DNA of 64,000 nt from Streptomyces canus (GTDB taxonomy: Bacteria > Actinomycetota > Actinomycetes > Streptomycetales > Streptomycetaceae): the NCBI RefSeq assembly GCF_030816965.1, contig NZ_JAUSYQ010000002.1, positions 372,001 through 436,000 of the forward strand, written 5' to 3'. Below the pieces are notes generated by a model, which was not told the DNA's origin, ran no database searches, and was given only the letters and a program-made list of their open reading frames with translations. The position numbers and the translations under genes were made by a program. Of this stretch, positions 7,457 to 19,450 are shown piece after piece; position 1 is the first letter of the stretch, and every line of letters begins with the position of its first letter.

Positions 7457-8464
7457 ATGAAAAGGCGCGTCCTCATCACCCGTGAAAACCTGCCCGGCAG
7501 CGGCCTGGACCGCCTGTCCGGGGTCGCGGAGGTGGTGGCCTGGCCCGGGAACGGGAAGCCCGGGGCCGCCGACCTCGCTCCGCTCGCCTCCGGGGTGAGT
7601 GGCGTTCTGGCCCTGGGCAACGATCCGGTGGACGGTGCGCTGATGGACGCGGCGGGCCCCTCACTGCGGGTCATCTCGCTGGCGAGCATGGGCTACGACA
7701 ACGTCGACCGGGCCGCGGCCGCCGAGCGCGGCATCGTCGTCACCCACACCCCCGGCGTGCTCGCGGAGACCACCGCCGATCTCACCTTCGCCCTGATCCT
7801 CGCCGCCCGCCGTCGGATCGGTGCCGCCGAAGCGAGCCTCGCGTCAGGCTCCTGGGGGCTCTTCCGGATGCACGACTACCTCGGCCTGGACATCCACGGA
7901 GCCACCCTCGGCCTGATCGGCTACGGTCAGATCGGCCGCGCGGTCGCCCGCCGGGCCCACGGCTTCGGCATGCGCGTGCTCCACCACGACCCCCACGCAC
8001 CCGACGACGCCCTGTCGGCCTCGGTGAATCTGGCCACGCTGCTGACCGAGTCCGACATCGTGTCCCTGCATGTGCCGCTCACTGCGGAGACGCGGCACCT
8101 GATCTCGGCCCGCGAACTGGCCGCGATGAAACCCACGGCCACCCTGGTCAGCACCTCCCGCGGCGGTGTCGTCGACGAGGAGGCCCTGCTGCACGCCGTC
8201 CGGGAAGGACGGCTGCACTCCGCCGGGCTCGACGTCTTCGAACGGGAGCCGATGGGAACGGAGTTGTCACCGCTGGTCGCCGAGCCCCATGTGGTCACGC
8301 TGCCCCACATCGGGTCGGCCACCGAGGCCACCCGGGCCGCCATGGTCGACCTGGCCGCCGACAACATCCTCGATGTCCTCGCCGGTCGTCCCGCCCGGAC
8401 CCCCCTCCCCGGAACCCCGGCGGTGCAGAGCATCCCGGCCGGGAGCACCGGAGTACGCGCATGA
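7457..8464 (+). CDS. D-isomer-specific 2-hydroxyacid dehydrogenase (glyoxylate / 2-ketogluconate reductase type)
   Basis: A 335-aa D-2-hydroxyacid dehydrogenase. Its nucleotide-binding motif is GLIGYGQIGRAVARRA near residue 155. The catalytic set is Arg in STSRGGVVDE, Glu in DVFEREP and His in LPHIGSATEATR, with GVLAETTADLTFALIL ahead of the cofactor domain. It is the first gene of a three-gene operon and overlaps the following SDR gene by 4 bp (ATGA). With gluconate-5- and idonate-5-dehydrogenase neighbours, a reductase acting on 2-keto-L-gulonate or 2-ketogluconate is likely. Glyoxylate or hydroxypyruvate reduction is the main alternative and would connect to the adjacent pxp operon. Confidence 0.9.
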   Translation: MKRRVLITRENLPGSGLDRLSGVAEVVAWPGNGKPGAADLAPLASGVSGVLALGNDPVDGALMDAAGPSLRVISLASMGYDNVDRAAAAERGIVVTHTPGVLAETTADLTFALILAARRRIGAAEASLASGSWGLFRMHDYLGLDIHGATLGLIGYGQIGRAVARRAHGFGMRVLHHDPHAPDDALSASVNLATLLTESDIVSLHVPLTAETRHLISARELAAMKPTATLVSTSRGGVVDEEALLHAVREGRLHSAGLDVFEREPMGTELSPLVAEPHVVTLPHIGSATEATRAAMVDLAADNILDVLAGRPARTPLPGTPAVQSIPAGSTGVRA

Positions 8465-9231
8465 GCCACCCGCTGTTCGACATCGCCGGAAAGACGGCCC
8501 TGGTCACTGGCTCCAGCCGCGGCATCGGCAAGGCGCTGGCCGAGGGCCTCCTGGAGGCCGGCTGCACGGTCGTCCTCAACGGACGCGGCACCACGGCCCT
8601 GCAGGCGACCGCTGCGGAACTCGCGGGCTCCTTCGGGGACCGGGTGCGGACAGCCGCCTTCGACGTGACGGACTCGGCTGCCGTTACCGCCGGCATCGCC
8701 GGTGTCGAGGAGGAGGCCGGGCCGATCGACATCCTGGTGAACAACACCGGAGTCCAACACCGCAGCCCGTTCCTGGAGTTCACGGACGACGACTGGCACC
8801 GCCTCCTCGACACCAACCTCACCAGTGCCTTCCTCGTGGGACGCGAGGTCGCACGGCGCATGGCGCCCCGAGGCCACGGCAAGATCGTCAACATCTGCTC
8901 ACTGCAGAGCGCAGCGGTCCGGCCGGGTATCGCCGCCTACTCCGCCACCAAGGGCGGCCTGAAGATGCTCACCAAGGGCATGTGCGCCGACCTGGGCCCG
9001 CTGGGCATCCAGGTCAACGGCATCGGACCCGGCTACTTCGCCACCGAACTCACCGCGGCCCTGGTGGCCGACGAGGAGTTCAGCGACTGGGTCCGCAGAC
9101 GCACACCAGCCGGTCGCTGGGGCGACGTCGCCGACCTCGTGGGCGCCCTGATCTTCCTGGTCTCCCCCGCGTCCGACTTCGTCAACGGCCAGGTGCTCTA
9201 CGTCGACGGTGGCATGCTCTCCGTCCTGTGA
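8461..9231 (+). CDS. SDR oxidoreductase, gluconate 5-dehydrogenase (IdnO)-like
   Basis: A 256-aa classical SDR. It has TGSSRGIGKALAEGL near residue 16, VLNGRG after the second strand, NNTG in place of the usual NNAG, and the Ser/Tyr/Lys set in NICSLQSAA and AYSATKGG. The opening DIAGKTALVTGSSRGIG and YVDGGML at the end resemble the gluconate 5-dehydrogenase group, which interconverts 5-keto-D-gluconate and D-gluconate. It is coupled by ATGA to the preceding dehydrogenase, and an L-idonate-5-dehydrogenase-like gene follows 27 bp later. That pairing matches IdnD-IdnO in the known L-idonate route. Assignment to this exact reaction is an inference from neighbours. Confidence 0.88.
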   Translation: MSHPLFDIAGKTALVTGSSRGIGKALAEGLLEAGCTVVLNGRGTTALQATAAELAGSFGDRVRTAAFDVTDSAAVTAGIAGVEEEAGPIDILVNNTGVQHRSPFLEFTDDDWHRLLDTNLTSAFLVGREVARRMAPRGHGKIVNICSLQSAAVRPGIAAYSATKGGLKMLTKGMCADLGPLGIQVNGIGPGYFATELTAALVADEEFSDWVRRRTPAGRWGDVADLVGALIFLVSPASDFVNGQVLYVDGGMLSVL

Positions 9232-9258
9232 CGGACGCCGCCACGGAAGGAACCCACC

Positions 9259-10287
9259 ATGCAAGCCTGCGTCGTCCACGCGGCAGGAGACCTCCGGGTC
9301 GAGCACCGCTCCCCCAGCCGGCCCGGCCCGGGCCAGGTGACCGTAGCCGTCGCTCTCGGCGGAATCTGCGGATCAGACCTGCACTACTACCACCACGGCC
9401 GGGTCGGCGACTTCGCCGTCCGGGAGCCGATGGTGCTCGGACACGAGGTCGTCGGTCACATCGCCGCCCTGGGAGCCGACACCGAAGGACCGGCCGTGGG
9501 AACCCCGGTGGCAGTGCACCCCGCCACACCGTGCGACCGCTGCCCCGACTGCGCTGCGGGCCGCCGCAACATCTGCGCCGACACCCGCTACCTCGGCAGC
9601 GCCGCCCGCACGCCCCATGTCCAAGGCGGTTTCGCCCAACTCGTCACGGTGCCGGCGGCGCAGATCCGCCCGTTGCCGCCGGAGCTCGCCCTGCGCCGCG
9701 CCATCCTGGCCGAGCCCCTGTCGGTGGCCCTGCATGCCGTGCACCGGGCCGGTGACGTGACGGGCAAGCGCGTCCTGGTCACCGGCGCAGGGCCGATCGG
9801 CTGCCTGGTCACCGCCGTGCTCCGCCACGAGGGCGCTGCCGAGATCGTCGTCAGCGACCTCCTCGACACCCCCTTGCGCATCGCCACCGCATCCGGGGCC
9901 ACCGCCACGCTCCGGCCGAACGCTCCCGAGGCCGGCTCGTGGCCGGCCCCCTTCGACATCGCCATCGAGGCGTCCGGAGCACCCGCGGGGCTGCGAAGCT
10001 GTGTCGAACGAGTTCGCCGCGGTGGCACCGTCGTACTCCTCGGTCTGCTGCCACCCGGCGAGGTGCCCCTGCTGGGCAACGTCGCCGTCACCCGCGAACT
10101 GGAACTCCGGGGCGCCTTCCGCTTCGACTCCGAGTTCGACGAGGCGATCGGTCTGCTGGCCCAGGGCCTGACCGTCGACGCGATCGTGACGCACACCTTC
10201 CCGCTCGCCGAGGCCCGCGCCGCCTTCGACATCGCCCACGACCGAGACGTCGCCTCGAAGGTCCTGCTGGACCTGGCCCGTACCTGA
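9259..10287 (+). CDS. Zinc-dependent alcohol dehydrogenase, L-idonate 5-dehydrogenase-like
   Basis: A 342-aa medium-chain zinc dehydrogenase. GGICGSDLHYYHHGRVGDF near residue 35, with the catalytic-zinc Cys, and GHEVVGHI are characteristic of the L-idonate 5-dehydrogenase group. Four structural-zinc cysteines lie in PCDRCPDCAAGRRNIC, and the cofactor loop is VTGAGPIGCLV near residue 170. The expected reaction is L-idonate to 5-keto-D-gluconate with NAD(P)+, whose product suits the IdnO-like enzyme encoded just upstream. A GGAAGG-type site precedes the ATG. It is the last gene of the operon and is followed by lipase debris. Confidence 0.9.
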   Translation: MQACVVHAAGDLRVEHRSPSRPGPGQVTVAVALGGICGSDLHYYHHGRVGDFAVREPMVLGHEVVGHIAALGADTEGPAVGTPVAVHPATPCDRCPDCAAGRRNICADTRYLGSAARTPHVQGGFAQLVTVPAAQIRPLPPELALRRAILAEPLSVALHAVHRAGDVTGKRVLVTGAGPIGCLVTAVLRHEGAAEIVVSDLLDTPLRIATASGATATLRPNAPEAGSWPAPFDIAIEASGAPAGLRSCVERVRRGGTVVLLGLLPPGEVPLLGNVAVTRELELRGAFRFDSEFDEAIGLLAQGLTVDAIVTHTFPLAEARAAFDIAHDRDVASKVLLDLART

Positions 10288-10299
10288 CGAAGGACTCGA

Positions 10300-10565
10300 C
10301 GGCCCACGACGAAGCCGGTGCTGCCGGAGCGGCCGTCGTCGTCACCGACTACGTCGGCCTGGGCACCACCGACCGTCTCCACGCCTACGTCAACCGCCTC
10401 GAAGAGGGGCATGCGGTGCTGGACGTCGTCCGTACGGCGCGCGCTCCCCGGTACGTTGCTCACCGTCGCCTCCCGCGTCGGCCCGTAGGGCTGCAGCGAG
10501 GGCGGTGGTGCCACCGCCTCGGCGGCCGAACTCCAGCCCACCGGCCGCACCACCCACCAGTGGTG
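10300..10565 (+). pseudogene. Decayed secretory (LIP-type) lipase fragment
   Basis: In one frame, AVVVTDYVGLGTTDRLHAYVN, RLEEGHAVLDVVRTAR (about 10335-10437) resembles the LIP-family segment before the nucleophile elbow. A frameshift follows. In another frame, GTLLTVASRVGP, a TAG stop at 10486-10488, then GCSEGGGATASAAELQPT continues the same family block, with the elbow read as G-C-S-E-G instead of the usual G-Y-S-Q-G. N- and C-terminal parts are absent. The nonsense codon, frameshift and missing ends show that it cannot make an active lipase. It fills the gap between the idonate operon and the MFS gene. Confidence 0.8.
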
Positions 10566-10601
10566 CGGCCGCTTCGTCATGTCCGTGGCGTGCGACCGGT
10601 G

Positions 10602-11993
10602 TCAGTTGCCGGTCCGTGTCGCCCTCGCCACCAGCAGCACCGCGAGCAGGCCGACGACGACGAGGACGTGACCCGAGGTCGTCAGCGCGCCCAGCGTGCC
10701 GAGTACCGCGACGCCGAGGGCAGAGCCCGCCTGACGGATACCGTTGAGCGCTCCCTGGCTGGTGGCGGCGTACTCCGGCGGTGCCGACATGGCCATCGCG
10801 GCGGCCGCGCCCGGGATGGACAGCGTGCCGGTCGCGGCGAGGGTCAGCTCGGCGGCGACGAGCAGCGCGAGCGGCGGGTTGCTCCCGACGCAGAAGGTGA
10901 GCAGGACGCCGGAGACGACGGCCGCCGACATGCCGGTCAGCAGGATCGGACGGGGGCCGAAGCGGGCCACCAGCCGGCCGGTGAAGAAGGGCATCACGCA
11001 GACCGGGAAGGCGATCGGGAGGCAGGCGAGGCCCGCCTTGAACGGAGTCAGCGAGTAGGTGTGCTGCATCCATACGGCGAACATGTACATGCCGCCGAAG
11101 TAGGCGAAGCACGACACCGCGGCTGCCACCATCGCGGCCCTGACCTTCGGCAGGGCGAGCAGCGCGGGTGGCAGCACCGGGGAGGCCACGCGGCTCTCCA
11201 TGAAGGCCAGCACGGCGAAGGCGAGCAGCGCGGCGACGATCGGGATCAGAGCGAGCGGCGAGCCCCAGCCCTCGATGCCCGACTCGACGAAGCCGAACGT
11301 CAGCAGGCCGAGACCGAGGGTGGACAGCAGCAGTCCGGGACGGTCCAGGGCACGGGACGCCCGCAGCGGCGGGACCGGCAGCCGACGGGCGATCAGCAGC
11401 GCGGCGAGCGCGATGGGCGGGTTCACCAGGAACACCAGGCGCCAGCCGCCCAGTTCGACCAGCCCTCCGCCGAGCACGGGCCCGGCCGCGGCGCCGAGGC
11501 CGCTGAGCGCGGTCCAGGCGCCGATGGCCCGGGTGCGGCGGGCGGGGTCGGGGTTGAGGTGGATCAGCAGTGCCAGCGAGGCCGGGACGAGGCCCGCCCC
11601 CGCGGCTCCGAGGAGCGCGCGACCGCCGATCAGGGCGCCGACGTCGGGCGCGGCGGCGCACACCGCCGAGAGCACGGCGAACAGGCCGAGGGCACTGGCG
11701 TAGACGCGCCGGGCGCCCCAGCGGTCGGCGATCACGCCGCCGGCGAGCAGCAGTCCGGCGAAGACGACGGTGTACGCGTCGACGGCCCAGGGCAGGGCCG
11801 CGGCGGCCGGGTGGAGGGACTTCTGGACGTCGGGGACGGCGACGTTGAGGATCGAGGTGTCGAGCAGGACGAGCAGGTTTCCGGCCGCGATGCCCACGAA
11901 GGTGAGCCGGGAGCGGGCCGGGGATGCGGGGGCTTCCGGGGCGGGGGGAGCGGCGGTTCCGGTGGCAAGGGGGAGGCTGTCGGCAGTGGTCAT
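10602..11993 (-). CDS. DHA2-family (EmrB/QacA-type, 14-TM) MFS exporter
   Basis: A 463-aa drug:H+ antiporter of the DHA2 type. NLLVLLDTSILNVAVPDVQ in TM1 is the family's signature (D in TM1). WAVDAYTVVFAGLLLAGGVIADRWGARRVY covers TM2-TM3 with a motif-A-like loop, and VLGGGLVELGGWRLVFLVNPP is motif C. The ATG at 11993 starts a short Pro/Ala-rich leader before TM1; the frame upstream encodes only basic, non-homologous residues, and no strong ribosome site is visible. It is divergent from a LysR gene across a 92-bp promoter region with a strong palindrome, so it is probably induced by the exported compound through that regulator. Confidence 0.92.
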   Translation of the reverse strand: MTTADSLPLATGTAAPPAPEAPASPARSRLTFVGIAAGNLLVLLDTSILNVAVPDVQKSLHPAAAALPWAVDAYTVVFAGLLLAGGVIADRWGARRVYASALGLFAVLSAVCAAAPDVGALIGGRALLGAAGAGLVPASLALLIHLNPDPARRTRAIGAWTALSGLGAAAGPVLGGGLVELGGWRLVFLVNPPIALAALLIARRLPVPPLRASRALDRPGLLLSTLGLGLLTFGFVESGIEGWGSPLALIPIVAALLAFAVLAFMESRVASPVLPPALLALPKVRAAMVAAAVSCFAYFGGMYMFAVWMQHTYSLTPFKAGLACLPIAFPVCVMPFFTGRLVARFGPRPILLTGMSAAVVSGVLLTFCVGSNPPLALLVAAELTLAATGTLSIPGAAAAMAMSAPPEYAATSQGALNGIRQAGSALGVAVLGTLGALTTSGHVLVVVGLLAVLLVARATRTGN

Positions 11994-12035
11994 GCGGGCA
12001 GCGTGGTTCAGCGGCAAGGGGAGCGGCGACGTCGT

Positions 12036-12069
12036 AAGTCCGATAACCCCATCGGAAAGTCCGATGGGG
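12036..12069. promoter_or_regulatory. LysR operator: perfect 10-bp inverted repeat plus an extra half-site
   Basis: CCCCATCGGA (12047-12056) and TCCGATGGGG (12060-12069) are perfect reverse complements separated by AAG. A further direct half-site AAGTCCGAT (12036-12044) repeats 12057-12065, 21 bp apart. All lie between the MFS start (11993) and the divergent LysR GTG (12086), so binding could control both genes. Confidence 0.75.
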
Positions 12070-12085
12070 TGGCTATGTTGGTCAG

Positions 12086-13015
12086 GTGGACTCTCGCTAT
12101 CTGCGCGCCTTCGTCGCCGTCGCCGACCAGGGCGGTATCTCCGCCGCCGCCCAGGCGTTGGGATACGCACAGTCCAGTCTGAGTGCCCAGCTCAAGCGTC
12201 TGGAGGCGAACCTCGGCGTGGCCGTCCTGGTGCGCGCCGGTACCGGCGCGGTGCTGACGGAGGCCGGCGAGCGGCTGCTGCCGCACGCGCGCGAGGCGCT
12301 GGAGCTGGAGGAGCGGATGCGGCGGGCCGCGCGCGGCGACCGGCCCCGGCTCAGGATCGGCGCGCAGGAGTCGCTGGCGCACGTGTGGATGCCCGATGTG
12401 CTGGCGGCGCTGGAGTACGGCGCGGCCGGCTCCCGGGCCGGCGCGGACGTCGAGCTCACGGTGGCGAACCGAAGCACTCTCGAACAGTCCTTCGGAGCGG
12501 GCGAGTTGGACCTGGTCTTCCAGTACGACAACGGCGTACGGGCACTCGGCCCGCATGCGGTCGTCGGCCACGACCGCACGCTGCTGGTGGCGGCACCCAG
12601 CCATCCGCTGGCGCGGCAGGAGCTGGTGACGCCCGAACAGATGCTGGCGTACGACTTCCTGGTGGCCGAACCGGGCTGTACCTCGGAGATGCTGGTGGAC
12701 CGGTTCGGGCGGGATCTGCTGGCGGGGGCCCAACTGGCGCTGGTCCAGGGGTCGCTGTCGGCACTGCTGCGGCTGACGGGGCACGGGCACGGCGTCTCGC
12801 TGCTGCCCGAGCTGGCCGTCACCCGGGAGCTCGGCGAGGGTGAACTCGTCGAGCTGCGGCTGGCCGAGCGGATCCGCCCGGTCAGCATCGTCGCCCAGTG
12901 GCGCCCTCGTCCGGGCCCGGCCGAAGAGGCCCTGCGCGCTCTGCTCGAGCTGGCACGGCGGGCCGACCCGCTGCCCGAGGTGACCCGCACGGCCCGCTCG
13001 GCACGGGCTTCCTGA
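12086..13015 (+). CDS. LysR-family transcriptional regulator of the adjacent MFS exporter
   Basis: A 309-aa LysR protein. DSRYLRAFVAVADQGGISAAAQALGYAQSSLSAQLKRLE is the winged-helix N-terminus, with AVLVRAGTGAVLTEAGERLLP as the wing. A substrate-binding domain follows, with the LLVAAPSHPLA strand typical of the family. The GTG at 12086 gives the family-standard start; no clear ribosome site precedes it. It is divergent from the DHA2 exporter gene, and the shared promoter contains the palindrome at 12047-12069. The usual arrangement is autorepression and ligand-dependent activation of the transporter. Confidence 0.92.
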   Translation: MDSRYLRAFVAVADQGGISAAAQALGYAQSSLSAQLKRLEANLGVAVLVRAGTGAVLTEAGERLLPHAREALELEERMRRAARGDRPRLRIGAQESLAHVWMPDVLAALEYGAAGSRAGADVELTVANRSTLEQSFGAGELDLVFQYDNGVRALGPHAVVGHDRTLLVAAPSHPLARQELVTPEQMLAYDFLVAEPGCTSEMLVDRFGRDLLAGAQLALVQGSLSALLRLTGHGHGVSLLPELAVTRELGEGELVELRLAERIRPVSIVAQWRPRPGPAEEALRALLELARRADPLPEVTRTARSARAS

Positions 13016-13114
13016 ACGGGCTCCGACTCACACACGGCACAACGATGCCCGGCTGCACGGGAGTTCCCGGCCACCGGGCATCGGCGGGTACGTCGTCGAG
13101 GCGACACGCTCACC

Positions 13115-13270
13115 TCATACGGCCTCCCCCGCGTTCGCCAGCCGCTTCACCGACGCGGTGATCTCCTCCTCCGCCGCCTCTCGCCACACCGAGTCCGCGC
13201 CCTCGACGGACTTGCCGGGCTCCAGGTCCTTGTAAAACGCGGTTCGCCCGTACGCCGCCGCGGTCACCGT
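13115..13270 (-). pseudogene. Unidentified gene remnant (C-terminal fragment)
   Basis: A leftward frame ending at a TGA (13115-13117) encodes AYGRTAFYKDLEPGKSVEGA then DSVWREAAEEEITASVKRLA and NAGEAV. Its codons have G or C at nearly every third position, as in a Streptomyces gene, and the residue mix looks like a soluble protein rather than a shadow. No start codon with a ribosome site is visible. The 5' side runs into the SRPBCC remnant at 13311, so it is probably the tail of a gene cut by a rearrangement. I do not recognise the family. Confidence 0.4.
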
Positions 13271-13310
13271 TCGTCTCGCGCGACGTCCGGTCCACCCGCG
13301 GAGACGGGGA

Positions 13311-13698
13311 GTGCCCGTGTCCGGACAGTGGGAAGCGGTGGTGGAGGTCGATCGGCCCGCGGAGGAGGTGTTCGCCTGGCTCGCCGACAGGCGCAACGAT
13401 CCTCAGTTCAGTCCTCGGGTCCTCAGCATCGAGAGGATCCAGTTCCGCGTCACCGTACGCGAAGCGCCGGTGCGGCTCCGCTGGGCCGAGGTGTCCAAGA
13501 ACAGCGTGACGGCGCGCTGGCTACGACCTGGAGCCCCTGGCCGACGGCAGGACCCGCGTGCGTGTCTTCAACTTCCTGGAGGGCCACGGCCTGGGCGAAC
13601 TGCTGGTCGGTCCGGCGTCGGCCGCGCCCCGCAAGGACGCCCCGGCCTTCGGCATCCGGATCAAGACGGCCGCCGAGAAGGCGATCGTTCCTGGCTGA
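13311..13698 (+). pseudogene. Degraded SRPBCC (polyketide cyclase/dehydrase-like) gene
   Basis: The frame from GTG 13311 gives SGQWEAVVEVDRPAEEVFAW, the N-terminus of an SRPBCC ligand-binding protein. It continues to SVTARW, then about 13522 the coding frame shifts by one base. The new frame gives YDLEPLADGRTRVRVFNFLE then GHGLGELLVGPASAAPRKDA, the family's C-terminal strands and helix, ending at TGA 13696-13698. The middle of the domain is shorter than usual, suggesting an internal deletion as well. A frameshift plus a shortened core argue against function, although a sequencing error could explain the shift. Confidence 0.7.
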
Positions 13699-13838
13699 CC
13701 TTTCCACGGGCAGCCGAAAACCGCCCTTGGAGACCGGCGACGACCGGCTGCGCCGCCAGGCCTCCAAGCCTCCAGGAAGGGAGCACGGGTCGGGGACCCG
13801 ATCTTCTGGTGTCCGCGGTCTTCGGCCGCGAGGCCCGT

Positions 13839-14273
13839 TCAGCCAGAAAGGTCCTGCAGCGGATCGTCGAACAGCGCGAGGCGGGCCGTGATGCGCTTGC
13901 CGACGGGCTCTCGGCGTACCTCGATCCCCTGTACCACCGCCATCACGATCTCCAGCCCGTGCTGGCCCACCCGACCGGCGTCAGCGGCGCGGGCCAGGGG
14001 AAGCGTCGGATCGGTGTCCCACACCTCGATCTCCAGCATGGCGTCGTTGACGCGCAGCTGCAGCAGCACCGGCCCGGGCGCGTATTTCAGCGCGTTGGTG
14101 ACCAACTCGCTGACCACCAACTGCCCCAGGTCCATGGCGCGGGCCGACACCGGCAACCCGTACTCGCCCTGCACCCGCGCCAGGAACTTCGACGTCTGGG
14201 CCCGAGCGTCGGCGATACAGCCGTCCGCTCCGTCCAGGGCCACGGTCACCTCGGCAGGTGCGGCTTCCGGCAT
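13839..14273 (-). CDS. Anti-sigma-factor-type ATP-binding protein (RsbW/HATPase_c_2 family)
   Basis: A 144-aa GHKL ATPase of the small Streptomyces RsbW-like type. The N-box is VVSELVTNALKYAPG near residue 70, and the G-box region is VGQHGLEIVMAV. The ATG at 14273 is preferred because GAGGAG lies 9 nt upstream; an ATG at 14333 would add 20 residues without homology. The family binds sigma factors or anti-anti-sigma proteins and phosphorylates the latter. A STAS-domain antagonist gene is divergent 220 bp away, and PP2C phosphatase genes occur nearby, which together make a partner-switching module. A possible sigma-B-like promoter lies upstream (14344-14368). Confidence 0.88.
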   Translation of the reverse strand: MPEAAPAEVTVALDGADGCIADARAQTSKFLARVQGEYGLPVSARAMDLGQLVVSELVTNALKYAPGPVLLQLRVNDAMLEIEVWDTDPTLPLARAADAGRVGQHGLEIVMAVVQGIEVRREPVGKRITARLALFDDPLQDLSG

Positions 14274-14343
14274 CCACGCACACTCCTCAGGCAGGACCCG
14301 CAGCCTGCCGACCATCTCCAATACCCCGTTCATGGGCGCGCGG

Positions 14344-14368
14344 ATACCCCGTCATCCCCGCCTTACTC
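14344..14368 (-). promoter_or_regulatory. Possible sigma-B-type promoter of the anti-sigma gene
   Basis: On the minus strand GAGT (14368-14365), a 15-nt spacer and GGGTAT (14349-14344) fit the loose Streptomyces SigB-group consensus GnnT-N14-16-GGGTAY. It would give a leader of about 60 nt before the ATG at 14273. The -35 half is degenerate, so a chance match is quite possible. Confidence 0.35.
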
Positions 14369-14493
14369 CTGTGCCGCGCTGTTCTTGTGCTGCCCACGAA
14401 CGAAAGGGCCGTCTCATGCATCGTGCTCGGGCTTCCTGGGCAACGGTGGCACCAAGGACGTGACAGCCCCCATCGAGTGCGCAGAGGACGCAA

Positions 14494-14874
14494 GTGGCAG
14501 ACAACCGGGAAGCAGTGGGACACGGCAGACTGTCCGTGGTCCGGACCGACGCCGACGGCATCACCGTGCTCGGCCTCGACGGAGAGATCGACCATCAGAG
14601 CGTGGGCGGCCTGACGCGGACCCTGTCCGTGGCCGACGCCCCTGAGGGGCCCCGGGTGGTCATCGATCTGAGCCGGGTCACCTTCATGGACTCCAGCGGT
14701 GTCAACGCTCTGATCGCCGCCTTCCAGTCCGCTCGGGCCGCACAGGGATGGCTGCGGCTCGTGGTGGTGCGCGGCGCCGCGCTGCGCACGTTGCAGCTCG
14801 TGGGACTCGACACCGTCGTCCCCTGTCACCCGACCCTGGAGGAGGCCCTCGCGTCGGTGCGGCCAGGCGCGTGA
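14494..14874 (+). CDS. STAS-domain anti-sigma factor antagonist
   Basis: A 126-aa single STAS domain. GITVLGLDGEIDHQSVGGL forms the first strands, and VVIDLSRVTFMDSSGVNAL near residues 65-85 contains the DSSG loop whose serine is the site phosphorylated by RsbW-like kinases. LRTLQLVGLDTVVPCHPTLEEAL is the C-terminal part. The GTG start has AGAGGA upstream. It is divergent from an RsbW-like gene and lies 243 bp ahead of a large stress-type hybrid kinase. The family role is to sequester the anti-sigma protein when unphosphorylated. Confidence 0.92.
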   Translation: MADNREAVGHGRLSVVRTDADGITVLGLDGEIDHQSVGGLTRTLSVADAPEGPRVVIDLSRVTFMDSSGVNALIAAFQSARAAQGWLRLVVVRGAALRTLQLVGLDTVVPCHPTLEEALASVRPGA

Positions 14875-15117
14875 AAATCGAGCCGGGTACCCGGGATCAC
14901 ACCCCCCATGCCGACTTGACGACGTCTTTTTTCGGCCTGCCACCACGCTCCCACCAGGCTTTTGTCGCCGCTGCGCACCTGGGTTAATCTTCGACGGATT
15001 TCTCATCGGTCAGTTCCGTGGGGTGCGGAATTGTCGCTGGTGAGCGGGCCCTTGACGAGCCCGACACGGTTCCGAGTCCTCGTGCGGGGACTCTTGGGGA
15101 GCGGAACGAGGGTGCGC

Positions 15118-19392
<4,275 letters not shown>

Positions 19393-19450
19393 ACCCACGC
19401 CGAGACCACCAGCCGACCGCGTGACGTCCCAGCCGAGGAACAGGCCCACC

